Shown: one piece after another, positions 27,404-37,786 of the stretch
Layout: the number at the start of each line of letters is the position of its first letter
Numbering within the stretch: the first letter of the stretch is position 1
Notes under the pieces: generated by a model
What the model saw: only the letters and a program-made list of their open reading frames with translations
Databases searched by the model: none
What the model was told of the DNA's origin: nothing
Assembly: GCA_964464595.1 (NCBI GenBank)
Contig: CAYXGW010000004.1
Location: forward strand, 62,001 to 126,000
Length of the DNA stretch: 64,000 nt
Source of the DNA: JADFJB01 sp964464595
Lineage (GTDB): Bacteria; Zhuqueibacterota; JdFR-76; DREG01
Direction: 5' to 3'
Program-made: the position numbers and the translations under genes

Positions 27404-28327
27404 ATGGAATGGAAATTTGGATTTTTGCCTAATCCTATCGGTGTTATTGGAGATGATTGGTCTATTGAACCATTGTCTACTTATGAAGAAACAACAAATG
27501 AGTGGAAAACCTATGGTGATTCATATGGATGGATTCTCCCCCCTATTGTGTATAGTGAAAAGAGAATTCCACAAGTAGATGGAACTTTTTTAACTGAAGT
27601 CGATCACAATACTCGTCGTTCGACATCACATTGGAATATTCCACCAACCCATAAATTGATATATTCAGGAAGTAATGTCTACGATGAAGAACAAGAACGT
27701 TATGGAATAGCTGGTTTTCTAATGCATGCTCTTGGTTGTATTTATGGTGTAGAATTGCAGTTTGACAATTGGTATGTGATGAGTAGAATAAGATCAAAAC
27801 CTGGTGGCCCGTTTGTTCCGAATAAAAAAGCTGTAATTTCTGCATTAAAGATTTTACCACAGTGGTATAATTCTCAATCATCTGAATGTAAAATAGTTAT
27901 AACAAATTCATTATTTATGCATAATCACGTACCAAGTTATGAAAATAGTTGGGAGGAATTTCTTTGGCAATACGTAGCTTTTGATGGATGCTGGAATGTT
28001 GCTCTAAATCAAACAACACCAAGAATTACAACGGGTTCACGTTCAACATCAGGTGAATGGAGATTTAAGATATTTGCAGATAAATATGGCCTTATCTCAA
28101 AACCGCTTCATTTTAAAGAATGGGCAAAGATCCGAGATGATCTAGTTCATGAAGTGACCTGGGGAGGTGTAATGCCAAGTCATTCTCCAGATGACAAAGT
28201 ATATAGCGCATGTATGTTTTTGCGGAAATTTACCACAATGGCTTTATTAGCTTGTATGTCTTATGATTCTGAAAGTTTATCCATTGACTGGCATACTTCA
28301 TCCCGCTTAGCATTAAATCCTCCTTAA
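27404..28327 (+). CDS. Orphan protein of unknown function
   Basis: 307 residues, no signal peptide or membrane helix. Rich in Trp, Tyr and Ser; phrases such as WKTYGDSYGWILPP and HNHVPSYENSWEEFLWQYV match nothing I know. The C-terminal third (KEWAKIRDDLVHEVTWGG) is helical. AT-rich. It lies between two copies of a 25-base direct repeat, one being a truncated copy of the terminator shared with the neighbour, so it appears to have been inserted after the FKBP gene. Function unknown. Confidence 0.6.
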   Translation: MEWKFGFLPNPIGVIGDDWSIEPLSTYEETTNEWKTYGDSYGWILPPIVYSEKRIPQVDGTFLTEVDHNTRRSTSHWNIPPTHKLIYSGSNVYDEEQERYGIAGFLMHALGCIYGVELQFDNWYVMSRIRSKPGGPFVPNKKAVISALKILPQWYNSQSSECKIVITNSLFMHNHVPSYENSWEEFLWQYVAFDGCWNVALNQTTPRITTGSRSTSGEWRFKIFADKYGLISKPLHFKEWAKIRDDLVHEVTWGGVMPSHSPDDKVYSACMFLRKFTTMALLACMSYDSESLSIDWHTSSRLALNPP

Positions 28328-28342
28328 CGGCGCACTCACTTT

Positions 28343-28367
28343 TAAACACCGATGCCACCGCTCCCAG
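28343..28367 (+). repeat. 25-bp direct repeat, right copy
   Basis: Second copy of the repeat at 27331-27355; here it forms the left half of the intact terminator hairpin. Confidence 0.8.
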
Positions 28368-28379
28368 CGATGGCATCGG
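28349..28379. terminator. Hairpin terminator between convergent genes
   Basis: Stem CCGATGCCA / TGGCATCGG (9 bp) with an inner CGCT / AGCG stem and CCC loop. AATAAATAAAAT on one side gives a T-rich tail on the minus strand. It lies between the convergent orphan and BNR genes. Confidence 0.75.
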
Positions 28380-28394
28380 AATAAATAAAATCCA

Positions 28395-31300
28395 CTAATT
28401 CGAAGCTTGTGTTTTCGCTCTTTCCTTCATATCTATCTGCACCGCCGGAATCGAGGCATCTCTAACCAGCTGGTTAAATGCCGGAATATCCTCCCTCATT
28501 ACGGCGCTGAATTTCGCTAATTCTTCATCTATTTGTGCGGTCAGTTCGTTCTTTACCGCAATAATCTGTTCAGTTGGAGGATAATCGCCAACAGAAGCTG
28601 TCCCGCCAACTGCCGCCAGTTTATTATTCAACCGGATCGGAAAATTGAGCGGGTCCTGCCGGCTCTGGTTTTTAGTCTGGTACAGTGCTTCTTCAATCGT
28701 GGTCATTTTTTTGGTTAAAGCCTTGCCGGCTTCCTGGATTTGCTTCGCGCCCTCATATTCTTTCGCCCGTTTTGTCACGGCTTTAACCTGGCTGCGTACA
28801 TCACGAATTTGCTTAATAGCAACATGGGCTTCAGTCAACTTATCACGGACAGCGATGAGAAAATCAAATTGGCTTTGAATATCCTCTTGTGTCGACGAAG
28901 ACCGGGGATCCTTTAAAATTTCGAAAGGAACGGTTGTTGAGTCTTCTCCAACCACCAATCTCGCTTGATAGCTGCCGGGAACTGCCCTGGGGCCAGTAAC
29001 ACTACCTGCCCACATGATCAGTTTTGGAAACTTTTCTGCATCGGGATAACGTGTATTCCAGGCAAATCGATTTGCCCCGACTTCCAGAGGTAAGCGCTTA
29101 TTTGTTTCTTTTGCCTTGGGAGAATAACTTGTGATTAAAGTGCCGTCACTCTCTAAAATCTTAAATTTCACAGAACTGCTGTCCGGCAAATCTTCAAAAT
29201 AATAGTTAAATACAACACCACTGGGTGGATTCTGTCCCACTGCTCCACCGCCGCCGCGACGGAAGCCGCCGGACATCCGATAGCTCTCTCTTGGTTCGTA
29301 CAACCAGGAGTTGCTTTGTGCAACCTGGTCCGAAAGCTGGTGCAAGACGGTCAGGTTATCCAGAACCCAAAATGCACGACCCTGTGTAGCGACGATCAGG
29401 TCATTATTTTTAATGGCCAAATCCGTAATCGGAACAACCGGCAATTCCAGTTGAAAGGATTTCCAGCTTGTACCGTCATCAAATGAAAGATACATGCCGC
29501 TTTCGGTGCCGGCAAAAAGCAGTCCCTGTCGAACCGGATCTGCACGGATAACGCGAGTAAAATGTAAAGGATCGATGCCTTTGGTGATCTTCTTCCAGGA
29601 TTTGCCATAATCTGTGGTTTTGTACAAGTACGGTGTAAAATCATCTGATTTATACCGGGTACCTGCAACATATAATCCGCCCTTTTCAAACGGATTTGCT
29701 TCGATGCTATTCACTTGCATCCATTCGGGAAAGTTCTTTTTAGGGGTTACATTTTCCCAGTTTTCGCCGCCGTCTCTTGTTACATGAATCAAACCATCGT
29801 CCGAGCCGGTCCAGATAACTCCTGCTTCAAGAGGGCTCTCTACTACTGTGAATATGGTTGCATAATATTCAACACTGGTGTTGTCTTGGGTTATCGGCCC
29901 GCCAGATGAGCCTAATTTGGATTTATCATTAATCGTAAGATCCGGGCTGATGGCTTGCCAGCTTTGTCCTTCATTTGTAGTCTTGAACAGGACATTACCG
30001 GCGGCATAAAGCGTATTGGGATCATGAGGTGAAAACAGGATCGGGAAATTCCATTGAAAGCGATACTTCCAATCCTCGGCGCCGTGGCCCATTGGATTAT
30101 CCGGCCAAACGTTGACCCTGCGCCTTTCGCCGGTTTTATGGTTCACCCTGGTTAGTGAGCCGCCGTAAGAACCGCCGTACACAATATCCGGATTTTCCGG
30201 ATGAGGTGCGATCCAGCCGCTTTCGCCGCCGGCAGTGGGCTCCCAATCTCTTTCACCGATACTGCCACCACCCGACCGGTGCACAATTCGCACTGTGGAA
30301 TTATCTTGTTGAGCGCCATAGATTTTATATGGAAAGGAATTATCAGTAGTCACACGATAAAACTGGGCCGTAGGCTGATTATTGTATGTACTCCAGCCAG
30401 CGCCGGCATCATAGGATACCTGTGCGCCGCCATCGTCGCCAACAACCATTCGGTTCCCATCATCAGGTGCGATCCACAAATCGTGGTGGTCGCCGTGAGG
30501 TGTACGGATACTTTCATAAGTTTTGCCGCCGTCTTTCGAACGCCAGAATCGAACATTAAGAACATAAACGATATCCTGGTTCATGGGATCTGCATAAATA
30601 CGCGTATAGTACCAGGCTCTTTGGCGCAGCTTTCGTTCCGAATTGATTTTCGCCCATTTTTCACCGCCGTCTTCAGAGCGAAATACGCCGCCATCTTTGG
30701 CTTCGACAATGACCCAGACCCGGTTCGAATTTACCGGAGAAACCGTAACACCACTGATGCCGATCATACCTTTGGGTAGACCCTCATTGTGGGTAATGTC
30801 TGTCCAGTTATTGCCGCCATCGGTCGATTTCCAGATGCTCGAACCTTCACCCCCGCTTTCCAGGCTGTAAGGTGTTCGCAGAAGGCGCCACATAGTGGCA
30901 AACAAGATTCTCGGATTGGAGGGATCCATCATTAAATCGAAAGAGCCCACTTCGTTGCTGACAAACAAAATCCGCTCCCAATTTGTACCGCCATCTTTAC
31001 TGCGATAAACACCGCGCTGTTCATTGGGACCGGAAAGATGGCCCAACACCGCTGCGTAAACCAGGTCCGGATTTTTGGGATGGATTCGGATCCGGGGAAT
31101 CCTATGCGAATCTTCCAGGCCAATTTGTTTCCAGGTTTTACCTGCATCTGATGATTTCCACATGCCATAGCCATGGGAAACGTTGCCGCGCACAGTTTTT
31201 TCTCCGCCGCCTACGTAAATTACGTTAGGGTCCCATTCACTAACTGCTACCGCGCCTATGGAACCGCCAAAAAAGCCATCGGAAACATTTTTCCAGGATT

Positions 31301-31556
31301 GACCGCCATTGGTAGTTTTCCAGACACCACCGCCGGTACCGCCAAAATAGAACGTGACGGGATTTCCGGCAACGCCGGCTACAGCAGCCGACCGGCCGCC
31401 GCGAAATGGTCCGATGTTGCGATATTCAAGAGAGCTGTACAGACTCTCATCGAAATCTACGCGCTTCTGTGCGAATGCTTCGGGAATAAGCATCGTGGTT
31501 GTTAAAATACAAACCAAGACGATAATGAAAGCTTTAAGGATTTGTTTTTCTTTCAT
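28395..31556 (-). CDS. Exported BNR/Asp-box beta-propeller protein, paralogue A
   Basis: 1053 residues with a signal peptide (LTTTMLIPEAFAQ). Residues 40-740 hold at least nine Asp-box motifs of the S/TxDxGxxW type (TTNGGQSW, SSDAGKTW, SKDGGTNW, STDGGNNW, SEDGGEKW, TRDGGENW, TTDYGKSW), so one or two VPS10/sortilin-like propellers are expected. A Gly-rich linker near 760-780 precedes a beta domain, and the last 200 residues are helical. Often annotated as glycosyl hydrolase, but no catalytic residues are evident; protein or glycan binding is as likely. Paralogous throughout with 32299-35550 (shared DDG/HHD, WVLDNL versus YVLDDI, and C-terminal helical domain). Confidence 0.85.
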   Translation of the reverse strand: MKEKQILKAFIIVLVCILTTTMLIPEAFAQKRVDFDESLYSSLEYRNIGPFRGGRSAAVAGVAGNPVTFYFGGTGGGVWKTTNGGQSWKNVSDGFFGGSIGAVAVSEWDPNVIYVGGGEKTVRGNVSHGYGMWKSSDAGKTWKQIGLEDSHRIPRIRIHPKNPDLVYAAVLGHLSGPNEQRGVYRSKDGGTNWERILFVSNEVGSFDLMMDPSNPRILFATMWRLLRTPYSLESGGEGSSIWKSTDGGNNWTDITHNEGLPKGMIGISGVTVSPVNSNRVWVIVEAKDGGVFRSEDGGEKWAKINSERKLRQRAWYYTRIYADPMNQDIVYVLNVRFWRSKDGGKTYESIRTPHGDHHDLWIAPDDGNRMVVGDDGGAQVSYDAGAGWSTYNNQPTAQFYRVTTDNSFPYKIYGAQQDNSTVRIVHRSGGGSIGERDWEPTAGGESGWIAPHPENPDIVYGGSYGGSLTRVNHKTGERRRVNVWPDNPMGHGAEDWKYRFQWNFPILFSPHDPNTLYAAGNVLFKTTNEGQSWQAISPDLTINDKSKLGSSGGPITQDNTSVEYYATIFTVVESPLEAGVIWTGSDDGLIHVTRDGGENWENVTPKKNFPEWMQVNSIEANPFEKGGLYVAGTRYKSDDFTPYLYKTTDYGKSWKKITKGIDPLHFTRVIRADPVRQGLLFAGTESGMYLSFDDGTSWKSFQLELPVVPITDLAIKNNDLIVATQGRAFWVLDNLTVLHQLSDQVAQSNSWLYEPRESYRMSGGFRRGGGGAVGQNPPSGVVFNYYFEDLPDSSSVKFKILESDGTLITSYSPKAKETNKRLPLEVGANRFAWNTRYPDAEKFPKLIMWAGSVTGPRAVPGSYQARLVVGEDSTTVPFEILKDPRSSSTQEDIQSQFDFLIAVRDKLTEAHVAIKQIRDVRSQVKAVTKRAKEYEGAKQIQEAGKALTKKMTTIEEALYQTKNQSRQDPLNFPIRLNNKLAAVGGTASVGDYPPTEQIIAVKNELTAQIDEELAKFSAVMREDIPAFNQLVRDASIPAVQIDMKERAKTQASN

Positions 31557-31715
31557 GATGATAACCTCCGTTTATTATGATTGTGTTCTATTTTGATCTT
31601 TTCACCTGGCTAAAGCTAGGTGTTAATAACAGAATGATTTCTTTGTAACTGATTAAATTTAGATGTTATGTCATCCATACAGAAGCTGATAAAGTAACTT
31701 TTCATTAACATAACA

Positions 31716-32207
31716 CTAAGATTTTCCCGGTGAACTTTTGTCAAAGTTAAAGTTTTCTGGACACCAAACCGCATATTCATTTCCCGGGCAAGCTACTATA
31801 TAGAAATATTCATCTTCTTTTCCTAATGCAACACCTGCTTGCCAAGGTTCATGATTTTGATCAAAACCACTAAGAAAAAATATTTTTCCACTTTCTAAAT
31901 ATAGAATCATATGCGGGAATTCAATTCCCAATTCAACTTTGTTTATTTGCAAATTTCTGATATTTATTAATTTATGGTATTCTTCAACTCCATCTAATTC
32001 AAATAAATCTGTTTCAATTTTGGGAAAGTCATTTGAACTTTCATATATATTCCAATCAGAACTCATGTTAATGTATATCTGTCCATGAATATTATGTTTA
32101 GAGTTATCACCCAAATCAATTAGCAATTGTGGAATAGGGCCAAACCTTATACCGCCAATTTGATTTCCTTCAAATAAATATTTTAATACTTTTAATTCCA
32201 AATTCAT
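31716..32207 (-). CDS. Orphan cytosolic protein, unknown
   Basis: 163 residues, no signal. Mostly beta (GGIRFGPIPQLLIDLG, VELGIEFPHMILYLES, YFYIVACPGNEYAVWCPE). Size and style resemble small immunity or SMI1-like proteins, but I cannot match a family and no toxin gene is adjacent. AT-rich. It interrupts the two tandem BNR paralogues. Confidence 0.5.
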   Translation of the reverse strand: MNLELKVLKYLFEGNQIGGIRFGPIPQLLIDLGDNSKHNIHGQIYINMSSDWNIYESSNDFPKIETDLFELDGVEEYHKLINIRNLQINKVELGIEFPHMILYLESGKIFFLSGFDQNHEPWQAGVALGKEDEYFYIVACPGNEYAVWCPENFNFDKSSPGKS

Positions 32208-32298
32208 TTATTAGTTTGTTACCGAGATATATGTAATTACAATGGGCGCACTCAAACTAATACTGAGCTGTTTCAACGGCTTTTCTATTTCTGATGGC

Positions 32299-35200
32299 TC
32301 AATGCTGAATCGAAATATCCAATTTTAGCGGCTCGTATTCCTTAAAAAAGGAAAGGTCTGCAGCATCCACAGCATCCTTGTATTCTTTCCAGGAAGTCGC
32401 AAAAAAGCCATTAATCTTAGTAACAGCTACTTGCATACTTGCTTCAGCGTGTTTAATAGCCATTCGTTCGGTGGATCCCAACACGGCATGCCAGGCGCGA
32501 AGATAGGAAGATGCCGTACGGATTTTGGAAGCAACCACCAGGGGATCCCGGCGAATTCCCTGGACATCCTGCTTAGAAAGCACAAATTCAATAAGAGCTT
32601 TAATTGAATCGCCAACTGCTTTGCCTTTTTTCTTTAGATCTTTTGCAACATCGTCGGTTCGTTCCTTGATTTGTTTGGAGATCATGCCCGTTGTTTCTTT
32701 TGCTTCCCTTACCCGATCCATCGCTTCCGTTGCAACTTCAACTTTTGCCAGGAATTGGTCATATAAGGCATTTCTCTCCTGTAAATCACGATCAGAAACC
32801 TCGATGCGCGGATCCTGCTTTACTGCAATCATTGCCGAGGTGTTGCTCTTACCATCAGTAATGCGGACTGTATAACTACCCGGCATTACAGGGGCGCCGC
32901 CCGGTTCCCGGGCATTGGCCCGGGTAGGTTTGGGTTGATTTGGAAATCGAGAGCCTTTTCGCCGTAATCCCCAATAAATACGATTGACACCTGGTTCCAC
33001 ATTCCTCTGGAAAGTACGAATGACTTCATCATCTCCATTTAGAATTTCTATTTTAACTTTATCCTTATTCCTGTCCAATCTTGGCCCACCACCGCCGCCA
33101 AATCTTCCTCCACGGAATTGATTCTGTTCAGTCGCTGGCTCACGTTGCTCTATTTTCTTCTTTTTAGCATTTGGATCCGGATTGTATACAAACGAGATCA
33201 TGCCGCCCCGGTCTCGATTTTCACCGGCATATTCAGCCTCTGCCGCAAATCGAGTACCGGAAGCTTGCCGATAAATAGCCTGAATGGCATCGGGAGGTGT
33301 AAAGGCATGAAGGCGTTTATCCATAATTTCCGCACCTTCTTTTGCCAGGGCTCGTAGAGGGCGTATGTCGTCCAGAACATAAGCAGATCGACCAAAAGTG
33401 CCAATTACAAGATCGTGCTCACGCGGGTGAATAGCTAAATCCATCGTGGATGCTGTAGGGAAACCATTGGTCCATTTTGTCCAGTTCTTGGCAAAATCGA
33501 TAGTGATATAGAGACCAAACTCGGTTCCCAAAAAAATTAAATTCGGTTCGACAGGGTCCTGAATGATGGATAAAGCATAACCCCAAACATCCTCATCTTT
33601 AACAAATTGTTTCCATGATTTACCAAAATTGGTTGTATGATAAACGTATGTATTCCAGTCATTGCGGCGATGGTTTTCAAAAACGACAAAGGCTTCACCT
33701 GCATTATAGGTAGAAGGCCTGATTTGCGGCACCCAGGTGCCTTCCGGTACGCCTTTTACTTTTCCAACAGTATTTGTCCATGTTTCTCCACCATCTTGCG
33801 TAATTTGAACATTGCCGTCATCGGTGCCAACCCAGATGACTCCCTGCTGCACCGGGCTGGGCGCTATGGAAATGATGGTTGTGAAATTTTCTGCCTGGGT
33901 GACGTCGTAGGATAAACCGCCGCTGTCTAGTTGTTTCTGCTTTTCAGGATCGTTGGTTGTTAAGTCCGCAGAAATAATTTCCCAATTATCGCCGCGATCT
34001 GTGCTCTTGTGTACAAATTGGCTGCCGTAGTAAATGGTTGTCTTATCGAAAGGATCATGAGCGATACCAGCGTTCCAGTTGAAGCGCAAATGCATGTCAT
34101 CCGGATGTATGGGTTTTATATTTTTCTGGCTGCCGGTGACCAAATCATACCTGCGAAGATTTCCGCCCTGGGACATGGCATAGCCGTAGCGGGGATCGCT
34201 TTGGTCCGGAACGACATCAAAACCGTCGCCAAAAGCCACTTCCTCCCAATAAGCGTTGCGAATGCCACCGCTGCGCCAAACCTGGCTCGGTCCACGCCAG
34301 GAGCCATTGTCCTGCATTCCGCCATAAACATTGTATGGGGTTTCCATATCCACATTGATGTGATAAAACTGCGCCAACGGCAGGTTTTCCACAAAACGCC
34401 AGGATTTACCCATATCGTGGGAAATTGCCATGCCGCCATCATTGCCGTCGATTAGGAAACTGGGATCGTCCGGATGAATCCACCAGGCGTGGTGGTCCGG
34501 ATGAACTCCGCGCATTAAGCTCTGAAACGTTTTACCGCCATCGTGACTTACGGTAACGCGGGAATGTAAATTGTAAATGCGGTTTTCGTTGTTCGGATCC
34601 ACGTGAATTTCGCCGTAATAAAACGGACGATTGCTGACATTTCGATCAGTTACTTTACTCCACTTGAATCCGCCATCCTCAGATTTATATAATGCATTTT
34701 TCTTGGATTCGATTAAGGCATAAATAATTTTAGGATTACTTTTGGCGATTGCCAGGCCCATTCTGCCAAGTTCGCCGGCCGGCAAGCCGTCTTTATCCGT
34801 TCGCTGGTCCCAATTATCACCGCCATCGAAAGTTATATACAATCCCGAACCCGGCCCGCCTGATTTAAAGAACCACGGCCAACGGCGATATTCCCACATT
34901 GCTGCTATTAATTTATTGGGATTCTCCGGATCCATAACCAATTCAGCGACACCGGTTTTTTCGTCAATATAAAGAAGATTCTCCCAGGTCTTTCCACCGT
35001 CTTTGGTTCGAAAAACACCGCGTTCGGGGTTTTCACCCCAGGCGGTTCCTATACCGGCAGCATAAACAATATCCGGATTCTGTGGATTGATAATTACCCT
35101 GTGAATGTTGCGTGAGTTTTTCAAACCCATCATTTTCCAGGATTTACCGCCGTCGATACTCTTGTAAATACCATCGCCGCTGGTTTGACTATTACGGGGA

Positions 35201-35550
35201 TTGCCTTCGCCAGTGCCGGCCCAGATCACCATTGGGTTATTCTGGTCGATTGCCAAAGCGCCGATCGATGCCACGGGTTGATCGTCGAAAATGGGTTCCC
35301 AATCGATTCCGCCGCTGGTGGATTTCCATAATCCGCCGGAAGCGGTACCAATATAAATAATGGAAGGATCGTCATGCACGACTGCGATTGCGGTAACTCG
35401 TCCACTCATACCGGCTGGGCCAATGCTGCGGGCTTGCATGCCTTTAAGCTTGTCCATATCCAGCTTTTGCGCCAGCGCCGGAACAGAAAGAAATATCATC
35501 ACAAAAGCGAGAAAGAACACCCTGTAATACGATTTCTTCAGATTATTCAT
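32299..35550 (-). CDS. Exported BNR/Asp-box beta-propeller protein, paralogue B
   Basis: 1083 residues with a signal peptide (FLAFVMIFLSVPALAQ). Asp-box repeats cover residues 45-720 (STSGGIDW, SIDGGKSW, TKDGGKTW, TFDGGDNW, SEDGGFKW, SHDGGKTF, TQDGGETW, TTNFGKSW). A Gly/Arg-rich loop near 830 (RGGRFGGGGGPR) precedes an immunoglobulin-like segment and a helical C-terminal domain (930-1060). Same architecture as paralogue A, indicating an old tandem duplication. No catalytic motif identified; a cell-surface or periplasmic binding role is inferred. Confidence 0.85.
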   Translation of the reverse strand: MNNLKKSYYRVFFLAFVMIFLSVPALAQKLDMDKLKGMQARSIGPAGMSGRVTAIAVVHDDPSIIYIGTASGGLWKSTSGGIDWEPIFDDQPVASIGALAIDQNNPMVIWAGTGEGNPRNSQTSGDGIYKSIDGGKSWKMMGLKNSRNIHRVIINPQNPDIVYAAGIGTAWGENPERGVFRTKDGGKTWENLLYIDEKTGVAELVMDPENPNKLIAAMWEYRRWPWFFKSGGPGSGLYITFDGGDNWDQRTDKDGLPAGELGRMGLAIAKSNPKIIYALIESKKNALYKSEDGGFKWSKVTDRNVSNRPFYYGEIHVDPNNENRIYNLHSRVTVSHDGGKTFQSLMRGVHPDHHAWWIHPDDPSFLIDGNDGGMAISHDMGKSWRFVENLPLAQFYHINVDMETPYNVYGGMQDNGSWRGPSQVWRSGGIRNAYWEEVAFGDGFDVVPDQSDPRYGYAMSQGGNLRRYDLVTGSQKNIKPIHPDDMHLRFNWNAGIAHDPFDKTTIYYGSQFVHKSTDRGDNWEIISADLTTNDPEKQKQLDSGGLSYDVTQAENFTTIISIAPSPVQQGVIWVGTDDGNVQITQDGGETWTNTVGKVKGVPEGTWVPQIRPSTYNAGEAFVVFENHRRNDWNTYVYHTTNFGKSWKQFVKDEDVWGYALSIIQDPVEPNLIFLGTEFGLYITIDFAKNWTKWTNGFPTASTMDLAIHPREHDLVIGTFGRSAYVLDDIRPLRALAKEGAEIMDKRLHAFTPPDAIQAIYRQASGTRFAAEAEYAGENRDRGGMISFVYNPDPNAKKKKIEQREPATEQNQFRGGRFGGGGGPRLDRNKDKVKIEILNGDDEVIRTFQRNVEPGVNRIYWGLRRKGSRFPNQPKPTRANAREPGGAPVMPGSYTVRITDGKSNTSAMIAVKQDPRIEVSDRDLQERNALYDQFLAKVEVATEAMDRVREAKETTGMISKQIKERTDDVAKDLKKKGKAVGDSIKALIEFVLSKQDVQGIRRDPLVVASKIRTASSYLRAWHAVLGSTERMAIKHAEASMQVAVTKINGFFATSWKEYKDAVDAADLSFFKEYEPLKLDISIQH

Positions 35551-35936
35551 GACGACTCCTTCAATTTTATTAAATATGAATAAATTTCAATCTGTTAAAT
35601 TTCTGCCATTGTACACATTTTACATTTAATATACAAGAAATAAAAACAATAAATTTGGAAAACGGCCGTTGTCTGAAGATTTTGATTCTGTTGCATGCGG
35701 AGAATCGCGAGGTTTGGGAGTTATTAGATATTATTCAAAAATCATCGCTTATAATTTTTATTAATTTTGGAAATTCCAACACTCAAGAAAAAATTAATAT
35801 CCCCAATTAAATCATTGATTTTGGATCCCTCAACTAGTACTATACTGTCTTATGGCGGACTACGATACTCGGTATTAATTCTTACCGATACAAAACTTCC
35901 TTTTGTTAAAATATAAGACAATAATTAATAGCCGAA
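35551..35936. other. 386-base divergent intergenic region
   Basis: Lies between the divergent BNR paralogue B and BNR lipoprotein genes, so it must carry promoters for both. An inverted repeat TCGGTA-8-TACCGA at 35869-35888 is a possible operator. No coding frame seen. Confidence 0.45.
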
Positions 35937-37775
35937 GTGAAAAAAAATCCAACCTATAAAATAATAAATATATGGAGTGTTATTTTTGTTTCAATATTCA
36001 TGGGAGCAAATTGCACTTCAAAGAAAACTCCTAAAGTGATAAAAATACACGATCCTGTTTATTTTTCAAAAAACTGGAAAGCAAACTTAAGTCTTAAGCA
36101 TGGGGATCGTCCCAAAATTGTAAGGTCTAGTGATGGCAATTTAGTTGCTTTTATGAATTCCAAGAAAGGGTTACTCCAGACTGCATCAGTTGATAATGGA
36201 CGAAACTGGATGGAACCGGTGTTGGTTTTTGCTTCTTCAACCATTACGCGGCCAATAATGAACAACAACATATTAATTGGAGCTTTATCTGAGAAAAGAG
36301 TGTCACATGGAGGACAACTTTTTTTTCATAAAAAATCCGGTTCTAATTGGAATTCGGATAACCCCATTCGAGATACTAGCTGGGCTGAATTTAGTAACCC
36401 ATTTTTCGCTTCTGATGAAAAGGGAAATTTGTATTGTATCTGGAATGATGAACGGAATGGCAATTCTGATATTTATTTTTCTTCCTCGAGCGATGGTGGG
36501 ATTAGCTGGAGTACAAACAAGCGAATTGATGGCGATGAAACCGGCCAGGAGCAAAAGACAAATGATTTGATAGTTGGTTTAGACGGCACTCTATATGCTT
36601 TTTGGGAGGATAATAGAAATCCAAATACCTTGTTTGATATTTACTTTAGCAGGTCAAATGATGGCGGAACTACCTGGAGCACTGGGCAAAAAATCAATGA
36701 TGATACAACTCATACTTGGCAGGTTTCTGCAAATGCGACCTTCTCTTATCCACAAAACTTGTATGTAATTTGGATGGATTACAGGGATAAAGGATTAAAC
36801 GATGACATTATCTCGAATATTTATTTTTCGCGTTCATTGGATGGCGGTGCAATTTGGAGTAAGAATATTCCGATCAGCAAAGCAAAATATGGTCACAATT
36901 GGTATGGGAAAATCACACGTGGCAAGGATGGTACCTTACATTGTTTATGGGTAAATTCAGATGACAACTTAAATTTTGATCTCCTGTACGCATATTCAAG
37001 CAATGGAGGTGATTCTTGGTCTGATCCTGCAAGAGTAAATGACGATGTTGAAAGAGCAGGACATTCGATTGGTGCTGCCGGTTATTTAGGGGAAAACCTA
37101 AAAAGGCAAAAAATTGTAGGGTTTCATGATTTAAGAACTGGAGAGAGCAATATTTATTTTTCTAAAATAATGTCAGTTCAGGATCATACACGTCCCAGAC
37201 GTAAACCGATGACGAAACCAGGGATCTTCAAACCTGATACTAAAATTCAATACAAAGTAAAGAAGATTTTATTTGAGGATCATTTCGAAGTAATTAACGA
37301 CCGGTGGCGCCCTAATTCGGGGACATGGATAATAATGGATAATACCTATGTGGGATTCGGAGATAAATACCCATCCAGTTTTTTTACTAAAGAATTTGAC
37401 GGTAATTATGTTTTTGAAGGAGAATTCAAACTAGATCCTATTGAGCATAGAGCCACTTATATTTATTTTCATTCGACTCTAAAACAAGGCAAAATTCGTG
37501 GTTATATTTTTGAGAATCATTTCAGGCAGGGAGTTAATTTAAGTTACCAAAAATTTGGCAAGAAAGGTCAACTTTCATTTTCTCCATATGCCTTTCAAAA
37601 TGATCAATGGTACTCATTTCGGATAGTCATTCAAAATAATATTGTAAACTACTATATCGATGATATGTTAATTCTAGCCAATGATGGTATAAAGGAAAAA
37701 GGAGGGCAGATTGGGGTTGGCTCTTTTATTGCGACCGGGTATTTTAAAAATATAAAAATAACTTCAATTCAATGA
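35937..37775 (+). CDS. BNR-repeat lipoprotein with C-terminal LamG-like domain
   Basis: 612 residues from GTG. The signal ends in FMGANC (Cys26), so a lipoprotein. Residues 40-410 form a sialidase-like propeller with Asp boxes (SSDGGISW, SNDGGTTW, SLDGGAIW, SSNGGDSW) and the LYCIWNDERNG type of strand seen in exo-alpha-sialidase-like proteins. Residues 440-612 are a jelly-roll of the same type as 22274-22924. The histidine kinase gene starts 11 bases after its stop, so they share an mRNA; it may be the extracytoplasmic binding partner of that kinase. No sialidase Arg triad was identified. Confidence 0.8.
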   Translation: MKKNPTYKIINIWSVIFVSIFMGANCTSKKTPKVIKIHDPVYFSKNWKANLSLKHGDRPKIVRSSDGNLVAFMNSKKGLLQTASVDNGRNWMEPVLVFASSTITRPIMNNNILIGALSEKRVSHGGQLFFHKKSGSNWNSDNPIRDTSWAEFSNPFFASDEKGNLYCIWNDERNGNSDIYFSSSSDGGISWSTNKRIDGDETGQEQKTNDLIVGLDGTLYAFWEDNRNPNTLFDIYFSRSNDGGTTWSTGQKINDDTTHTWQVSANATFSYPQNLYVIWMDYRDKGLNDDIISNIYFSRSLDGGAIWSKNIPISKAKYGHNWYGKITRGKDGTLHCLWVNSDDNLNFDLLYAYSSNGGDSWSDPARVNDDVERAGHSIGAAGYLGENLKRQKIVGFHDLRTGESNIYFSKIMSVQDHTRPRRKPMTKPGIFKPDTKIQYKVKKILFEDHFEVINDRWRPNSGTWIIMDNTYVGFGDKYPSSFFTKEFDGNYVFEGEFKLDPIEHRATYIYFHSTLKQGKIRGYIFENHFRQGVNLSYQKFGKKGQLSFSPYAFQNDQWYSFRIVIQNNIVNYYIDDMLILANDGIKEKGGQIGVGSFIATGYFKNIKITSIQ

Positions 37776-37786
37776 AGCGGTTATAA

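Noticed and set aside
27331..28367. Integron cassette reading of the orphan gene, from GTTAAAC at the left repeat
   Set aside because: The right copy has TTTAAAC instead of GTTRRRY and there is no attC-like structure of normal length after the stop codon.
28329..32254. Shared decamer GGCGCACTCA next to both orphan genes (28329 and 32245), as a possible integration site
   Set aside because: A 10-base match is expected many times by chance in 64 kb, and the orientation relative to the two genes differs.
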